A stretch of 64,000 bases of DNA from Chlamydoabsidia padenii (GCA_025330725.1 JAIWND010000037.1:1-64000); one strand, 5' to 3'; numbered from the stretch's first letter, positions 10,593 through 22,141 are shown. Numbers and translations are program-made. The notes: generated from the sequence alone by a model not told the origin.

Positions 10593-11134
10593 ATAAGTAA
10601 GGCACGATGATTGTCATACCTCTAAACAAACTATTGTTGATGTTTACATTAATCCATATTATAACTTGATGATGTCAAGTAAACTTTTTTTTTTCTTTTC
10701 ATATAGTTAAAGCAACCCAAGCTATATTATCTATCTCTCTTGGAAGGGCGACTGCAGCTTGATCTAAATAAGGAATTGAAATTAAACCTTGGCATGCATG
10801 ACGACCCTTCGGCCGAGAACATGTCCCAAAGTAGTAATCCAAGTCCATTCAATCATGGGAAAAATGAAAAAAATGATCTAAGGAAAAACAATATCTAGCC
10901 AATGAAAACATTAAACGATGAAAAAAAGAAAAATGTCAACCCCCCTCCACTTTTGACATGAGCATGTTGATTTCTTCAAAATCATCCGTTTAACTTGATT
11001 CGCATCTCTATAGACGCAGAATTTAAATCCATTATTATCATCCATTTTTATTTTCTTGGATTACATTGCTCAATCCTGAGGAAAGTAGTAAAAACTATAA
11101 GGTTACACTGGGGAAAAAAGTCAAGGACCCGGAT

Positions 11135-11146
11135 CGGGATTTGAAA
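11135..11146 (+). promoter_or_regulatory. Recurrent promoter element, CGGGATTTGAAA
   Basis: This copy lies just before the 45-bp minisatellite, again without a recognised gene nearby. Confidence 0.35.
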
Positions 11147-11249
11147 AATATGACGAAAGCATAAATAAAAGACAATTCCTCCTTTTGATTCTACTCCTTT
11201 CTTCTTTTTCTTCTTTGGTTGTTTGGTCCATCTTCCTGTTGCCCTGTGG

Positions 11250-11735
11250 TTTTAATTCCCTTCGTGGCAGTTTGCGAAAAATTGCTGTCCAGTGGTTAGC
11301 ATTCCCTCCGTAGGCAGATGTGAAAAGACCTGTCCAGTGGTTAGCATTCCCTTTGTTGGCAGTTTGTGAAAAGACCTGTCCAGTGGTTAGCATTCCCTTC
11401 GTAGGCAGTTTGTGAAAAGTGCTGTCCAGTGGTTAGCATACCCTTCGAGGCAGATGTGAAAAGACCTGTCCAGTGGTTTAAATTCCCTTCGTAGGCAGAT
11501 GTGAAAATTGCTGTCCAGTGGTTGACATACCCTCCGTAGGCAGATGTGAAAAGACCTGTCCAGTGGTTAGCATTCCCTTCGTAGGCAGTTTGTGAAAAGT
11601 GCTGTCCAGTGGTTAGCATTCCCTCCGAGGCAGATGTGAAAAGACCTGTCCAGTGGTTTAAATTCCCTTCGTAGGCAGTTTGTGAAAAGTGCTGTCCAGT
11701 GGTTGTGATTCCCTTTGTTGGCAGATGTGAAAATG
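11250..11735. repeat. Minisatellite, about 10-11 copies of a 44-46-bp unit
   Basis: The core CTGTCCAGTGGTTAGCATTC recurs with starts at 11285, 11330, 11376, 11422, 11466, 11511, 11556, 11602, 11646 and 11692. Each unit continues CCTTCGTAGGCAG followed by ATGTGAAAAG or TTTGTGAAAAG. Two unit types, with ATG or TTTG after GGCAG, follow one another in blocks, so larger segments appear to have been duplicated. On the minus strand the 45-bp units read as a 15-residue repeat containing NHWTGLFTSA, but the 44- and 46-bp units shift the frame, so it is not a protein repeat. There are no unique spacers. Confidence 0.95.
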
Positions 11736-11949
11736 AACGTCAATATAGTTCTGCCTCCACGTGGCGACGTTTGGTTAATACTAAATGAACTAATCTTTAA
11801 TAATAGTCTCTTTAAACATAATAAACATTGCCTCTTTTTAAACATTATACTGTTGTCTCTAAAAAGAGCTATCTGGATTTGAAAAACACCCTTTTGTGAT
11901 TTATCTTTTTTTTTTCCTTCGTCTTCTTCTCTTCTTTTGTTTATAATTC

Positions 11950-13300
11950 ACTCGATCCACTTGCAATAAAGAACCAAGGTTGCAGTCCACAAGTGACTTA
12001 CAAGATATGCTATTTGAAGTTGTGGCTTGTTATAATACCGACGATGCATTCAACGACAACTAACGCTACTTTTAATTTTGTAGCAGAGTAAAGACGAAAA
12101 CCACACCTATACAAGCGACATTAATGTATTCACCGACTAGACGAAAAGCATCACAATAACTAATAAAAGGTAAGTACCTATTTACCACTCACCACTGAAC
12201 TAATGATGCTTCTTCTTCTTCTCTCAAGCAACAGTAGGAATTCGACAAACGAGGTGCTACTCCTTTAACATTGTCCGCATACACCCAATAACAGGTAAAG
12301 CATAACTTGAAACAACAAGCGACTTTGCCCCTCTTTACTTTAGCATTGACTGTTCTGACGTATAGAAGCAAACAACAACCTACACACACCACAACTATTG
12401 ACTAGTGAATCACAAGCTCTTGGTTATGCAGACTGGCTCCACAGGGACCATGACAACGCGAGGTATGTTTGGATGGACATCAAACTGGCTTACTCCTACA
12501 ATGTAATAATACTCAACTTGACTTTATATAGAGTGTAGTATGCAACCACTTGCACAGGGAACACAAAGGCAGTGGATGGATTCAATTTAGGAACAACAAA
12601 TGATCCTTTTTCTTTTCCATCGGCACTACGGAAAACTACAAACTATAGGCTTGAAGGTATTGATGAAAAGGGCCACTCAATCAAGATCACACAGGTAAGT
12701 GAACTACTCAAGTGAAGGTGGACGGGATTTGGAAATGTTGTATTGATACTCTTCGTTTTTTATCAAGCACCTCTAATCAAGTCACTACAATTAATCTTGA
12801 TGGTACTCGGCAACCACAATATGGACATGTTTTGATCACAATTATACAAGTTAATCTCCACGACCAATCACTCTATGAAGAAGACGAATCTCATGATTGC
12901 TGATACGATGTTGATCTAATATCACTATCGGGACCTCTTTGTCGAACCGGAACAACACAACACAACATTCTTTGGCAATGGCTCATGACGGTTGAAAGTG
13001 ACATAGGCAACATTGGTCTCCCCTAGCAATTGCCATCATCTACCCAAGACAGGATCCTATCGACATGTAGAGCACAATGCGTATGTTGAACCAACCAGTG
13101 CAAGATCGGGTAGATCTCTTTGGTACCTTTTGAAATGTAACGGCACTCTAATTGGGCGATTGCAAGTTATCATCCTCGACTATAAAGGTGACTCGACCCC
13201 GCTCCTCCTTGTATACTATAGTACTAGAATCCATCCTCTCCCTTTTTTTAATTTTATCTTTGTTAAAATAGCTTTGTTATATCTTATTTAAATAAACAGA
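11950..13300 (+). other. Coding-like debris, no intact gene
   Basis: Several plus-strand stretches look like protein but do not join into one frame. The clearest, near 12550-12690, reads NTKAVDGFNLGTTNDPFSFP then LRKTTNYRLEGIDEKGHSIK. Another, about 12712-12903, contains SNQVTTINLDGTRQPQYGHV. Intron-like borders are present (AGGTAAGTACC near 12170, GAGGTATGTTT near 12461, ACAGGTAAGTG near 12692), but stops interrupt every join I tried. I recognise no family. It may be a decayed gene or mobile element linked to the Fanzor remnant, or a gene with exons that I cannot phase. Confidence 0.3.
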
Positions 13301-13853
13301 TCTTACTATTGTCTTGTAGACTCAATCCTTCATCATATATATGTATGTATTCGTCGATTGATGACAGTAGCAAATAAATGATGGTTAGTCATGGCTTTTT
13401 TTTTTATTTGGACTTCAATATCTACCACACCGTGTTATCAGTTTTGAATGTATAAGGGGGTGCATTAGTGTCGAGACTGACGGGGTTTAAAATAAGCATT
13501 GATTCAAAGGTGGGCCCTTTCATTCATGCAAAAAGTTATACCTACTCAGGATGCACCATACTTTCAGTGTCCGTTTTATTTTAATATCATCATGTATAAT
13601 GGCCCTTTGATTACATGCTATTCCTTACCTAGAAGATGTTAGTTTACAAACAGTTCATTTATCAAGAGAGCTGATATTACATCGATCAAAAAGACAGAGA
13701 CTGTTACTAAATTATAATAATAAAGACACGTTTATTTATTATTGGTAAAAAAAAAAAAAACGTGATAGCTAATACTAAAGTAAATCCAGTGCAGATAGAG
13801 CTATTTTGAAGCGACCGAAAGAGAGTAGGTTTTCGATGTCGGTGTTACAGAGG
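13301..13853. other. Intergenic, no gene seen
   Basis: AT-rich DNA with a promoter-element variant CGGGGTTTAAAA at 13481-13492 and a 14-nt poly-A near 13747. No supported gene. Confidence 0.5.
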
Positions 13854-14183
13854 CTAGTCCAAACTGTTCAAGGGCATTGCGTGCTGAAGAGGGTGTGAGC
13901 ATTTAGATCGAGGAAGAGTGTGACCCATGCTGGTGGTAGAGTTCAGAGGTAATCTGTTGCTGAAGATGGGCATGCTATAATACAAATAACTGGATGTTTT
14001 CCTGCAAATCAAACAACATGAGAGATGGTGGTAGATTGATACAAATGGGTGCTGCAGGGAACAATTCCTAATGACGAGAGAGCAAAAGTTGAGTGAATTC
14101 AGTAGTATCCCCCCTCCTTTTGTGTGTGTATGTGTGTGTGTGTTTATGTATATACGTGTTTCAGTATTACCTACGCTTTCCAT
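13854..14183 (-). other. Possible small spliced gene, unresolved
   Basis: An ATG near 14183 (MES or MESVG) is followed by a GTAATA donor, a (TG)n-containing intron-like segment and acceptors near 14070 and 14003. Downstream pieces look coding in different frames, for example LTPSSARNALEQFGLASVTP close to 13870. A promoter-element copy (TTTTAAAACCCCGC) lies at 14437-14450, about 250 bp upstream. I could not assemble a single open frame, so this is a weak call. Confidence 0.2.
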
Positions 14184-14436
14184 TATATTGTTGGTTATAA
14201 ATTGAAATATAGTATTGTTGTTCTACCATTACCAGGGTGCTTTTCCATGATGACTGATTAAGACCGGATTCGTCGTGTGTTACAATAAAAGATGAGTGAT
14301 AAATGTCGCCTCCATATATAAATCGGTATCTATTGTCCTAGACTGTCATCTTGGGTTGGCGTGGTTGATCAGGGTATTGAATGAGGAAGAAGAAAAGAAG
14401 GAGACAAAAAATTTCCCCCGCCGTTGTTCACATTCA

Positions 14437-14450
14437 TTTTAAAACCCCGC
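14437..14450 (-). promoter_or_regulatory. Recurrent promoter element variant (GCGGGGTTTTAAAA)
   Basis: This minus-sense copy lies between the Rad4 3' end and the unresolved small gene at 13.9-14.2 kb. Confidence 0.35.
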
Positions 14451-14576
14451 ATACACCGGCTGAATTGGATCTGCATTGATAATACAAAGTATAACACAAA
14501 AAGTATATTTTATTAAATTAGTAATGTAGCAATATATAACAAGGAGATAATTAATCTATGGCAAAAAAAAGTTGTA

Positions 14577-17429
14577 TTATACATCGTCATCTTCAGGTAA
14601 GAACCCACCAGTGTGATCATCATCATCATCTTCAGGTACGAATCCACCACCACCATCATTGTTCCCATCTTGATTCCGTTCCTTCATAAACCGATCCCAA
14701 GCAGTACTGTTGTCATGGTGATGACTGCCGTTATTTTCTGAGTTACCATAATCATTATCCACTCGAGCATCAATCATTGCTCCCAAGATCAATTTCCGCC
14801 ATCGACCATAGACTTCTTTTTCTTGTTTAGCCAATACCTTGTTTGTCTTGTGTTGTTCATATTCCCGCCATGCCTAAAAAACAGAAAGAATATAATGAGT
14901 AAAGGGCATTGTTTGTTGGTTAATGGTTACCTCGAGTAAAAGAAACTCATTTTCTTTGGCTACAACGATACCATTCACGGTAGGAATGGATCTACCCCGG
15001 ATAAATTCAAAGTCAACCTAGTTTATTAAGGGGATAGTTAGTGACATTTGTACAGTATACAAAAGTGGATCCTTACCACTGCTTCTGCATAATCAATACC
15101 AAGCTGTCTTGCGATCTTGCCCAATCCATCGTCTATATCAAAGGGGAAAAAAAAAAGTTAATATCCCGTATCAAAGCTTTGTTTATACTTACTTTCCATA
15201 TGGACAGCACCATCAGGTATCATATCAGGTGTGAAAAGATCCAGACGACCATAAGCATTCTTTGTGATTTTCCCCTATATATAATATATGTATATAAATG
15301 TAATGTGAGTGCATGATTACCAACAACCAGGTGAATGATATTTACATTGATAACAGGAGGTGGTTTGTAAGGAGCCGTCTGCCAATACCCAAAGCAATCC
15401 GATTGTAATGTATCCCCATGCATTTTCGCTTCTTCTTGTAATCGTTTCTTTTCCAAAGTGACAGCGCGAGCCAAGACACATTTCACTGGCTGTTCCCCAT
15501 CCAAGACAACCCGACCTTGTTTCATCCATGATTCCCGAGTGTGTATCTGTTGTACGCATGACCGAGGATAGATCTTTTCACCTCGGATCTGACCAATCAC
15601 CAAATTATTATAGTCTTGAGTAGGATGATGAAGCACTTCGAATTTCTTTAAATGGCGTTCCAGGACATATAGTGGATGGTTCCGTAATCCTTGGATCGAT
15701 GTTGGCATACGTTGATCATTTTGTTGTTCTTCCAATTGCTCCTGTTCCTTGTTGTATCTTGCCATAAAAGTGTCGTCATACTTTGGTAAGAGTCCATTGA
15801 GGAAGAGATCAGACCATAATCGCCATCCACCTTGTCGTTCACGTTTCGTCAATTCCCGTTCTCGTAATGACAATGCCTTTTGTAAGTGAGACGAATAGCG
15901 CCGTGTAACATCCACAACACATTTGATTCTTTGTCGTTTCCTGTGGGCCTGTTGTTGTTGTTGTTGTTGTTGTTCAAAGGCAAGAACAAACGATAAAATG
16001 TTTTGTCGATCGGATTGATTGGGTTCCATAAGATGAGGTTTATTGTAAAGTTGCCGAATCGGGTCGATGCAAATCCATTGTTGTTGGTGAGGGTTCCACA
16101 CTTCACACCAGATTGTAGGAGATTTGGACTTGCTGCTTTGGAATTGATTATGATCTGGTGTCTTGGTCGATGATGGTTTTTTACTGCTGCGTGATTCACC
16201 TTGTGCGGTCATGTTGTTGTCCTTTTTATCTGGTGAATTATATATATATATAACAAGTCAATACGAGGATTATTCTACATTTGTCATCTATTACCTGTTG
16301 AAACCGTGTCAGTTTTGGATGCTGGTATACGAAAAGGGACAGGCTGTAGTGAGCAAATAAGGCGAGTTTCAAACCCCAAGGTACGAAGGATACTTGTGAA
16401 GAGTTGAGAAGATAGATCACGACACCCAGATTTGTTGGCGAGGTAGTTGACAAAAGCTGAAGGATCTTCAATGATTTCCGAATCCTGTATATCCAGACGA
16501 TCCATATGTGATGAGAGTGCCTAACATAAATCATAGTTAATAACACACATGTATTATTTTCTTTTGTTTCCTATTTACCTCTATTAGATCATCTTGAGGA
16601 TTTAATGTGGGGATAGAATTAAATGTCTCCAAAGGTCTTGTTCGCATACCAAGTCCAGTCACCTTGAAGTAATCGTGCCACCATGTCAATAACCACTTTA
16701 TGGTTGTACCAAACTGAGTATCCGATTCACCTTTCCGTTTGCTTTGGCTAATTATATGATCAGGGATAACAGATAAGCATACAGACTGATCGAATCAAAT
16801 CACAATATCATTAGTCATTTTTGTCCTTTTATTACTATTTTACCATTACCTGGACATCATCTCTTGAACTCCATGCATTTCGTATCATAAAATGTGCTAC
16901 TAGTAGTACGACATGACTATTGTGTATCCAATCGCGTAACTGTCGTTGATATGCCATTTCCCATTTCGATTTCCTAGAGTTATATATATATATTAGTTGA
17001 GAAAAAAAAAAGAAGAAGAATTGGTTTGGTTTGCTTGTTATTTACTGACTTGAGTACTGCCCGGGGTGTTTCAAAAACAACTTGAACATCCTTGTAATGT
17101 GGTTGAGAGTCGAGATTGTCGTTTTCTTGCTCCATCGGCTGATCTTGTTCCATTGGTGGTGTCCATTTAGGAAGTTCCACCGTTTCCCAATCAATAGATT
17201 CGTCGTCCGAGTCATCACCTTGATCTTCAGGTAGATCTTCTTCAAGTGCATTCGTACCAGTGTTGGTTTCCATATCCTGTTGTATCAAGACAGTGCTGTC
17301 TAGCGTTGGTGATGTCATTGTCGCGTCATCAATGTTTCCCGCTGTTCGTTGTTGTTTACGTCGTCGTTTAGTTGGATGTACTGATGATTCCGGAGCGGAT
17401 CTTGTTGATTTTCCTTTTTGTCTTGCCAT
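14577..17429 (-). CDS. RAD4: DNA damage recognition protein Rad4/XPC
   Basis: This is the nuclear nucleotide-excision-repair factor that recognises helix-distorting lesions with Rad23. About nine exons run from ATG 17429 (MARQKGKSTRSAPESS) to TAA 14577. In order there is an acidic N-terminus (DDSDDESIDWETVELPKW), then helices KWEMAYQRQLRDWIHNSHVV and a split transglutaminase-like fold (NYLANKSGCRDLSSQLFTSI, ILRTLGFETRLICSLQPVPF, TIWCEVWNPHQQQWICIDPI). BHD1 follows (MPTSIQGLRNHPLYVLERHL), then BHD2 (GKITKNAYGRLDLFTPDMIP is at the BHD2/3 boundary) and BHD3 (FEFIRGRSIPTVNGIVVAKE). The catalytic Cys of true transglutaminases is not conserved in function in this family. The C-terminus carries acidic PEDDDD repeats. 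I chose the MARQ start over an upstream in-frame ATG that would read the pyrimidine-rich leader. Confidence 0.95.
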
Positions 17430-17523
17430 GGAGAGTGAGGGAAGAAAGAAAAAGAAGCTGCGGAAAAAGTGAAAGAATGGGCGGATTCTAGAAAATCTTA
17501 TTTCCATTGGCCAGAAAACATGT

Positions 17524-17535
17524 CGGGATTTTAAT
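17524..17535 (+). promoter_or_regulatory. Recurrent promoter element (CGGGATTTTAAT)
   Basis: It lies 95 bp upstream of the RAD4 start codon. In gene sense it reads ATTAAAATCCCG. Confidence 0.45.
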
Positions 17536-17977
17536 CTATACTGCCTTCAATGTCATGCTCCCTTTTGGGTGGATTTGATAAAAATTAGAGTATTATTTAA
17601 TTCTCTTTGATTCTTTCATCCGCAAAGTCCTTGGTTGTTCCAAACCCATTAATACCTGATTGAGCTCAGTTGCAAGACTTTCTACCCCGTGCCTTTTCAT
17701 GGCTCATCTTTCTACAGAATACAATCATGCATAAATGAGAATAGAGTGCTACGTGATTGGTTAGAATTTTCTGTAATTCAAATCCCGGTTGACTCTAAAA
17801 GAAGTGTTCCAGTAATTGAAAATATTTCATTACATAATACTATAGGATTAGTTCTCTGGATGCTTACTGTTAGAGCAAAGCATGTAGTTCACTGGGCCAA
17901 GTAACTATCCACTAATCTGGCTCTTCATTGTTTAGCGCGAAACAGCGATATTAAATTTGTGCGATGACAGTAACATT

Positions 17978-18019
<42 letters not shown>

Positions 18020-18704
18020 CTCATTTAGCTTTTTAACTCTGTATCACGACAATATATCATCATCACTTTTTGTTGGTTCTCTGTAAAAGCAAAAAGAACA
18101 TTTCAACTTCCGCCGATGGGGAGTGAGGATTTTTTTTTTCAGGTACAATGTCCTTTTTCTCCACCATCATTCACAGACTTGCAACTGTCATGTATAAACT
18201 TGAACTCCATAAGATCGCCTATGTTTAAAAAATATCCTGATGAACTGGATTGGTAGCATTCGTTTGATCTGATATCAAAGTTTAAAAAGAGGGCAATGTA
18301 TGCAGAAAAAAAAAAAAATCAAGTTTATACTTTACCTTTTTCGGGAAGTCATACATGTTATTTGATGACAACATGGAAGGGTTTCAAAGGAAACCAGAAA
18401 AAAAATGGGCTGTTGAATTGCTTTTCGTAGTTAAGAGCTCTTTTGGGTAGAAAACCGTGGTGTACCGTCTCCAGTTCGAACCCCGACTTTAATGAAATGA
18501 AAGTCTTTAAGAAAGATGGCTCAAAAAAAAAAAAAGTCATCAGAAAACAAGCACATGTTCATGTATACTGCCTCTTTTTGAGCCGATTCTTGTCATTCAT
18601 TTTGAATGATATCATATCAGGGGGAATAGTAAAAGAACAAATCAATGAAATGAAAACGTGTAACTACTATTTTGACAGTGTCACACAACCATGATGGAGT
18701 ATAA
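17536..18704. other. Intergenic, no gene seen
   Basis: The stretch holds a 39-nt poly(T) tract and two further promoter-element copies, TTCAAATCCCGG at 17777-17788 and TTCGAACCCCG at 18475-18485, neither with a recognised gene directly downstream. Short open frames here do not look like protein. Confidence 0.5.
17981..18019 (+). repeat. Poly(T) tract, 39 nt
   Basis: An uninterrupted T run in intergenic DNA. Confidence 0.95.
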
Positions 18705-18715
18705 TTCGAATCCCG
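18705..18715 (+). promoter_or_regulatory. Recurrent promoter element (TTCGAATCCCG)
   Basis: It lies 89 bp upstream of the aspartic protease start, before a pyrimidine-rich leader typical of fungal transcription starts. Confidence 0.45.
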
Positions 18716-18803
18716 ATTTCTGTTATATTTGTTTCGCCCTTTTTTCTTTTTCTTTTTCTTCTTCTCCACTTCTTCCTCTCATTGTCGTTAGTTAGTCACA
18801 CTA

Positions 18804-20162
18804 ATGCATATTCATTCTAGTGTGTTATTACTTTCGGCCTTATATCTCTTTGGAGTAACAATAGCGGCACCAGCAAAACCCTCCTCTCCACCTTCTCCAT
18901 TACGCCTCCCTCTTCGTCGAATCAACAACCATATCAAACGCCATAATATCTACAACAAACGAAACGACTTTTCGAATGCTCCTGACACTTCCTTACCTGA
19001 TCCAACTAGTAACAACACTTCACCCCTATTGAACGACATTGATCTTTTACAGTATGGGATTCAAATCCAAGTGGGCAATCCTGGCCAAACATTCCTCCTG
19101 TTATTCGACACGGGCAGTTCTGATACTTGGATTCCTTCACGAAAATGTACTTATGACAAGGGTTGTTTATCAGGTCGACAATACGATCCTTCCGATTCTT
19201 CAACATACCAAGGCGATGTTGATGCTGTGAATATCACGTATGGTATTGGTGCAGCAACAGGTCATTACTTTGTGGATCGTCTTCAACTCGGTGATCTCTC
19301 TGTGCCTTCTCAAATGCTTGTCAAGATGGATAATAATCAAGGTCCGATAGCACAACAAGCCATTGATGGTGGTGGTGACAACAGTACTATTATCGATGGG
19401 ATCTTTGCAGCCGGATTTCCCGCCGGTACCGTGATGGCACAAACTCGTGGCAAATCTTCGTACCTTCCATTCGCCATGAATCTGTGGCAAAACAAGGTGA
19501 TTCCTGCCCCCTTGTTTAGTCTCACCATGGAACCTGGCTCAACAACAAGGAATGAATCTGAATGGATCGGTCAAGTGACGTTTGGTGGAGTGGATGATAC
19601 GAAACATGCGGAACCGATTCAATACACACCTGTCCTTCCTCGTAACGATGGTGTCTACTCACATTGGATGGCAACCGTCCATGGATTCCAATACGATAAT
19701 GGCACCAATACCAACTTTCGGTTCACCAGCCCGACTCACTTTTTGATTGATACGGGATCCAACTTTATCTACTTGCCTCAAGGGTTGGCTGATCAATTAG
19801 CTTCTTTGGTGTCTCAAGATACAGCTCGATGGAACGGTGCGACGTTTGATGTGGATTGTGGTTTGTTGGTGGAGGAAGACAAGGTGGCATCTCCTGTCAT
19901 CAATGTCATGTTTCCTCAATTGGGGAACCCGAATGCAACATTCCCGATCTCGGTGCCTGTCTCTCGTTTGGTGGCGAAGAATGGTCCTGATCAATGTGTC
20001 CTTCTCTTTGTCCCTTCTCAAAAGGGTAATGTTTTTACTTTGGGTAATCTCTGGCTTCGTAACTTTGTGTCTGTGTTTGATTTTGGTCAAAATCGAATGG
20101 GCTTCTCTCCTTTGTTTGACAATGCATCTGACCTTTTACCAGTTAATAATAATATAGCTTAG
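18804..20162 (+). CDS. Secreted pepsin-like aspartic protease (family A1)
   Basis: A single exon of 452 residues. A signal peptide (MHIHSSVLLLSALYLFGVTIA) precedes a basic propeptide with KR sites (HIKRHNIYNKRND), suggesting kexin-type maturation. The two catalytic motifs are LLFDTGSSDTWIPS near residue 100 and FLIDTGSNFIYLP near residue 315. The flap tyrosine region is VNITYGIGAATGHY, and the C-terminal FTLGNLWLRNFVSVFDFGQN is typical of the family. The length and layout fit a secreted fungal protease, such as mucoralean rhizopuspepsin relatives or a yapsin-like enzyme. No GPI signal or C-terminal anchor is evident, since the protein ends in a short polar tail. Codon use and intact frame indicate a functional enzyme. 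Confidence 0.95.
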   Translation: MHIHSSVLLLSALYLFGVTIAAPAKPSSPPSPLRLPLRRINNHIKRHNIYNKRNDFSNAPDTSLPDPTSNNTSPLLNDIDLLQYGIQIQVGNPGQTFLLLFDTGSSDTWIPSRKCTYDKGCLSGRQYDPSDSSTYQGDVDAVNITYGIGAATGHYFVDRLQLGDLSVPSQMLVKMDNNQGPIAQQAIDGGGDNSTIIDGIFAAGFPAGTVMAQTRGKSSYLPFAMNLWQNKVIPAPLFSLTMEPGSTTRNESEWIGQVTFGGVDDTKHAEPIQYTPVLPRNDGVYSHWMATVHGFQYDNGTNTNFRFTSPTHFLIDTGSNFIYLPQGLADQLASLVSQDTARWNGATFDVDCGLLVEEDKVASPVINVMFPQLGNPNATFPISVPVSRLVAKNGPDQCVLLFVPSQKGNVFTLGNLWLRNFVSVFDFGQNRMGFSPLFDNASDLLPVNNNIA

Positions 20163-20412
20163 TTTATGATCCCCTAACCCCCCCCACACACATACTGTCA
20201 TACTTATTACACACCCTTTTACTAGTTATATGTATATATACATTGTAGTCTATGCCTTTTTTTGTAATAATAATAATAAACAATCACATATACAGAATTC
20301 ATTATATTTTTTATTGATTCCAGATGGTAAAAAAAAAGTACCTACACAAGTGTCCCCTGTGCATAATGACCACTTGTGAATAAAACCCAAATACATATCC
20401 TATTCTAACTAT

Positions 20413-21037
20413 TTATTCTATACGTCCACGCACGATCTTGACGGTATCCTTGGGCCTATATTAATGATAAATAAAAATAAACCCCGTTTGGATGAGTCTC
20501 TGTAAAGATATGATTCCTACTTCATTTTATGCCTTACCTATCTTGAGAATCTGTAGCCACTAAACCCATGCGTTTGACAATGTTCATCCCATCCGAGATC
20601 CGTCCAAAGATAGTATGTTTCCCTAATAATAACAATAATTAACAGTTAAGAGTCCATCCCACACACTGTTTTTTCTTTTTCTTTTACCATCGAGCCAAGG
20701 AGTGGGAGCCAGTGTGATAAAGAACTAGACAGACCATTCGAATCAGTGATCTAACCATCCCTGTGTTTCCTTTCCTTTTTACCTGAGATCCATTTGTGTT
20801 GGGGCCCGAGTTCGCCATACTAAGAATACCTGCACCAGTGTGTTTCAATCCAGGATGGATTTCATCAGCAAACTTGTCCCTAACAATAAAAATAAATAAA
20901 AAAATGAATCCAAGTTCTTCCCATTCGATATAACAGCATTGCCGCCTTTGCTTACCCGTAGATTGACTTGCCACCTTTTCCTGTCGCGGTTGGATCCCCA
21001 CCTTGAATCATAAAGTCCTATCGATCGTTTAGGAGTC

Positions 21038-21068
<31 letters not shown>

Positions 21069-21473
21069 CGTGAGTGATCGTGGCTACCTATCTATAAAAA
21101 GAGTACTTACAGCAATGATACGGTGGAACTATATTAATCAAAAAAGGTTAATGAACAGAGCATTCTTCTTGATCCGAAAGATTCACTTACGCTAACACCA
21201 TCGTAGTATCCACGCTTTGTCTATTTCGATAGGAATAATATAGTTAGTTAGTAATATTGTTATCAAAAGAGGGATCTCTGTTTAAGGATGATACTTTACC
21301 AATTCATAAAAGTTCTTGCAAGTGCTATTATAAAAAGAGAGACAAGAGGTTTAGTTGACTTGGGCTGATCTGTGTTTTTGTTGAGTGACTTACTTTGGTG
21401 CGTGATCCCAGTAGAGTTCGATTTCAATAGGACCCATGGATGTTTCGAATAAGACACTACGATTGTCTGTCAT
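20413..21473 (-). CDS. Cyclophilin-type peptidyl-prolyl isomerase, PPIL1-like
   Basis: A small single-domain cyclophilin of about 160 residues split into eight or nine short exons. The start is ATG 21473 ([20 protein letters not shown]). It continues [86 protein letters not shown] and finally [13 protein letters not shown] with TAA at 20413. The active-site Arg (FHRII), the QGGDP motif, the GSQFFI motif and the Trp of the cyclosporin pocket (TPWLDGKH) are all present, so it should be catalytically active. The compact form without extra domains resembles the spliceosome-associated PPIL1/CypA-like group. The start was chosen because upstream in-frame codons read the pyrimidine-rich leader. Confidence 0.92.
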
Positions 21474-21569
21474 TGTGTGTGTGGTGGATGTGTGTCTAAA
21501 AAATGTAAAAAGAAGAAAGAAGAGAAGAAAAAGAAAATAAAGGCGACGATGAATAAATGGGCGGTTGGA

Positions 21570-21582
21570 GCGGGATTTGAAA
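21570..21582 (+). promoter_or_regulatory. Recurrent promoter element, exact GCGGGATTTGAAA
   Basis: It lies 97 bp upstream of the cyclophilin start and reads TTTCAAATCCCGC in gene sense. Confidence 0.5.
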
Positions 21583-21757
21583 ATAGTCCACTCCCGTGCA
21601 CTTTTTTCGTCTATCCAGTTCGAGCAGAGTGGCATGTTAAACAAGTGATACTAAAAGACAGTTGTATTCAGCAAGTTTTTATCGACCGTAGAGAAGGAAC
21701 AAGTAGAAAGCATAGGTTAATGTAGGGTTTGAAATCCAACTTTCCAAACTACTGAAA

Positions 21758-21769
21758 TTCAAATCCCGC
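21758..21769 (+). promoter_or_regulatory. Recurrent promoter element (TTCAAATCCCGC)
   Basis: It faces the plus strand in the divergent region between the cyclophilin gene and the small transcript at 21.9 kb. A degenerate second copy (TAGGGTTTGAAATCC) lies at 21723-21737. Confidence 0.5.
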
Positions 21770-21948
21770 TTTCCAAAAAAAAAAAAGTCAAAAAGCGGGG
21801 AGGTCGCCCTTTTTTCATTTCTTTGCTTTTCTTTTTCCAAAGTAAATTGTACGCTTCTTTTTCTTGGTTTTGGTTATTGGACTCTTTTAAATAACAAATC
21901 AACACAACTGGGCAGTCTCTCAGGTTGGCACTCCCTCATTGACTTGAC

Positions 21949-22141
21949 ATGGCAGGACGACGAACTCAAAGGTAAGTACTTTGAATCAATGGCCACTTTG
22001 TGGACGGACTTTGTAGGGAAAAGAAAACGACATGGTTATACTCACCTGAACCACTACTTTTATTTTTTTTTATTTTGTATTGTATTGTATAGGACAAAAG
22101 GGACATGGATTAGATTAGGCTATATTATCTTTATTGAATAA
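21949..22141 (+). CDS. Possible spliced micropeptide gene, 23 residues
   Basis: ATG 21949 reads MAGRRTQ up to a GTAAGT donor at 21983. After a canonical intron ending TTGTATAG (about 22092), the frame continues RTKGTWIRLGYIIFIE and stops at TAA 22139-22141. The upstream promoter element and CT-rich leader support a real transcript. An alternative frame without ATG reads SLSGWHSLIDLTWQDDELKG across the same exon. I recognise no family, and the 3' end may lie further on. Confidence 0.3.

Larger units (their letters stand above)
9796..11249. other. Intergenic, no gene seen
   Basis: AT-rich DNA with simple TTTTTA repeats near 10396-10440. It contains two good copies of the promoter element (10580-10592 and 11135-11146) but no gene that I can connect to them. 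Confidence 0.5.

Noticed and set aside
11250..11735. Regular repeat array that could suggest CRISPR or a repeat protein
   Set aside because: Whole units repeat without unique spacers, and unit lengths of 44-46 bp break any reading frame. The genome is eukaryotic.
18471..18490. GTTCGAACCCC resembling a tRNA B box
   Set aside because: No matching acceptor stem, D arm or anticodon arm could be folded around it. It fits the recurrent promoter element instead.
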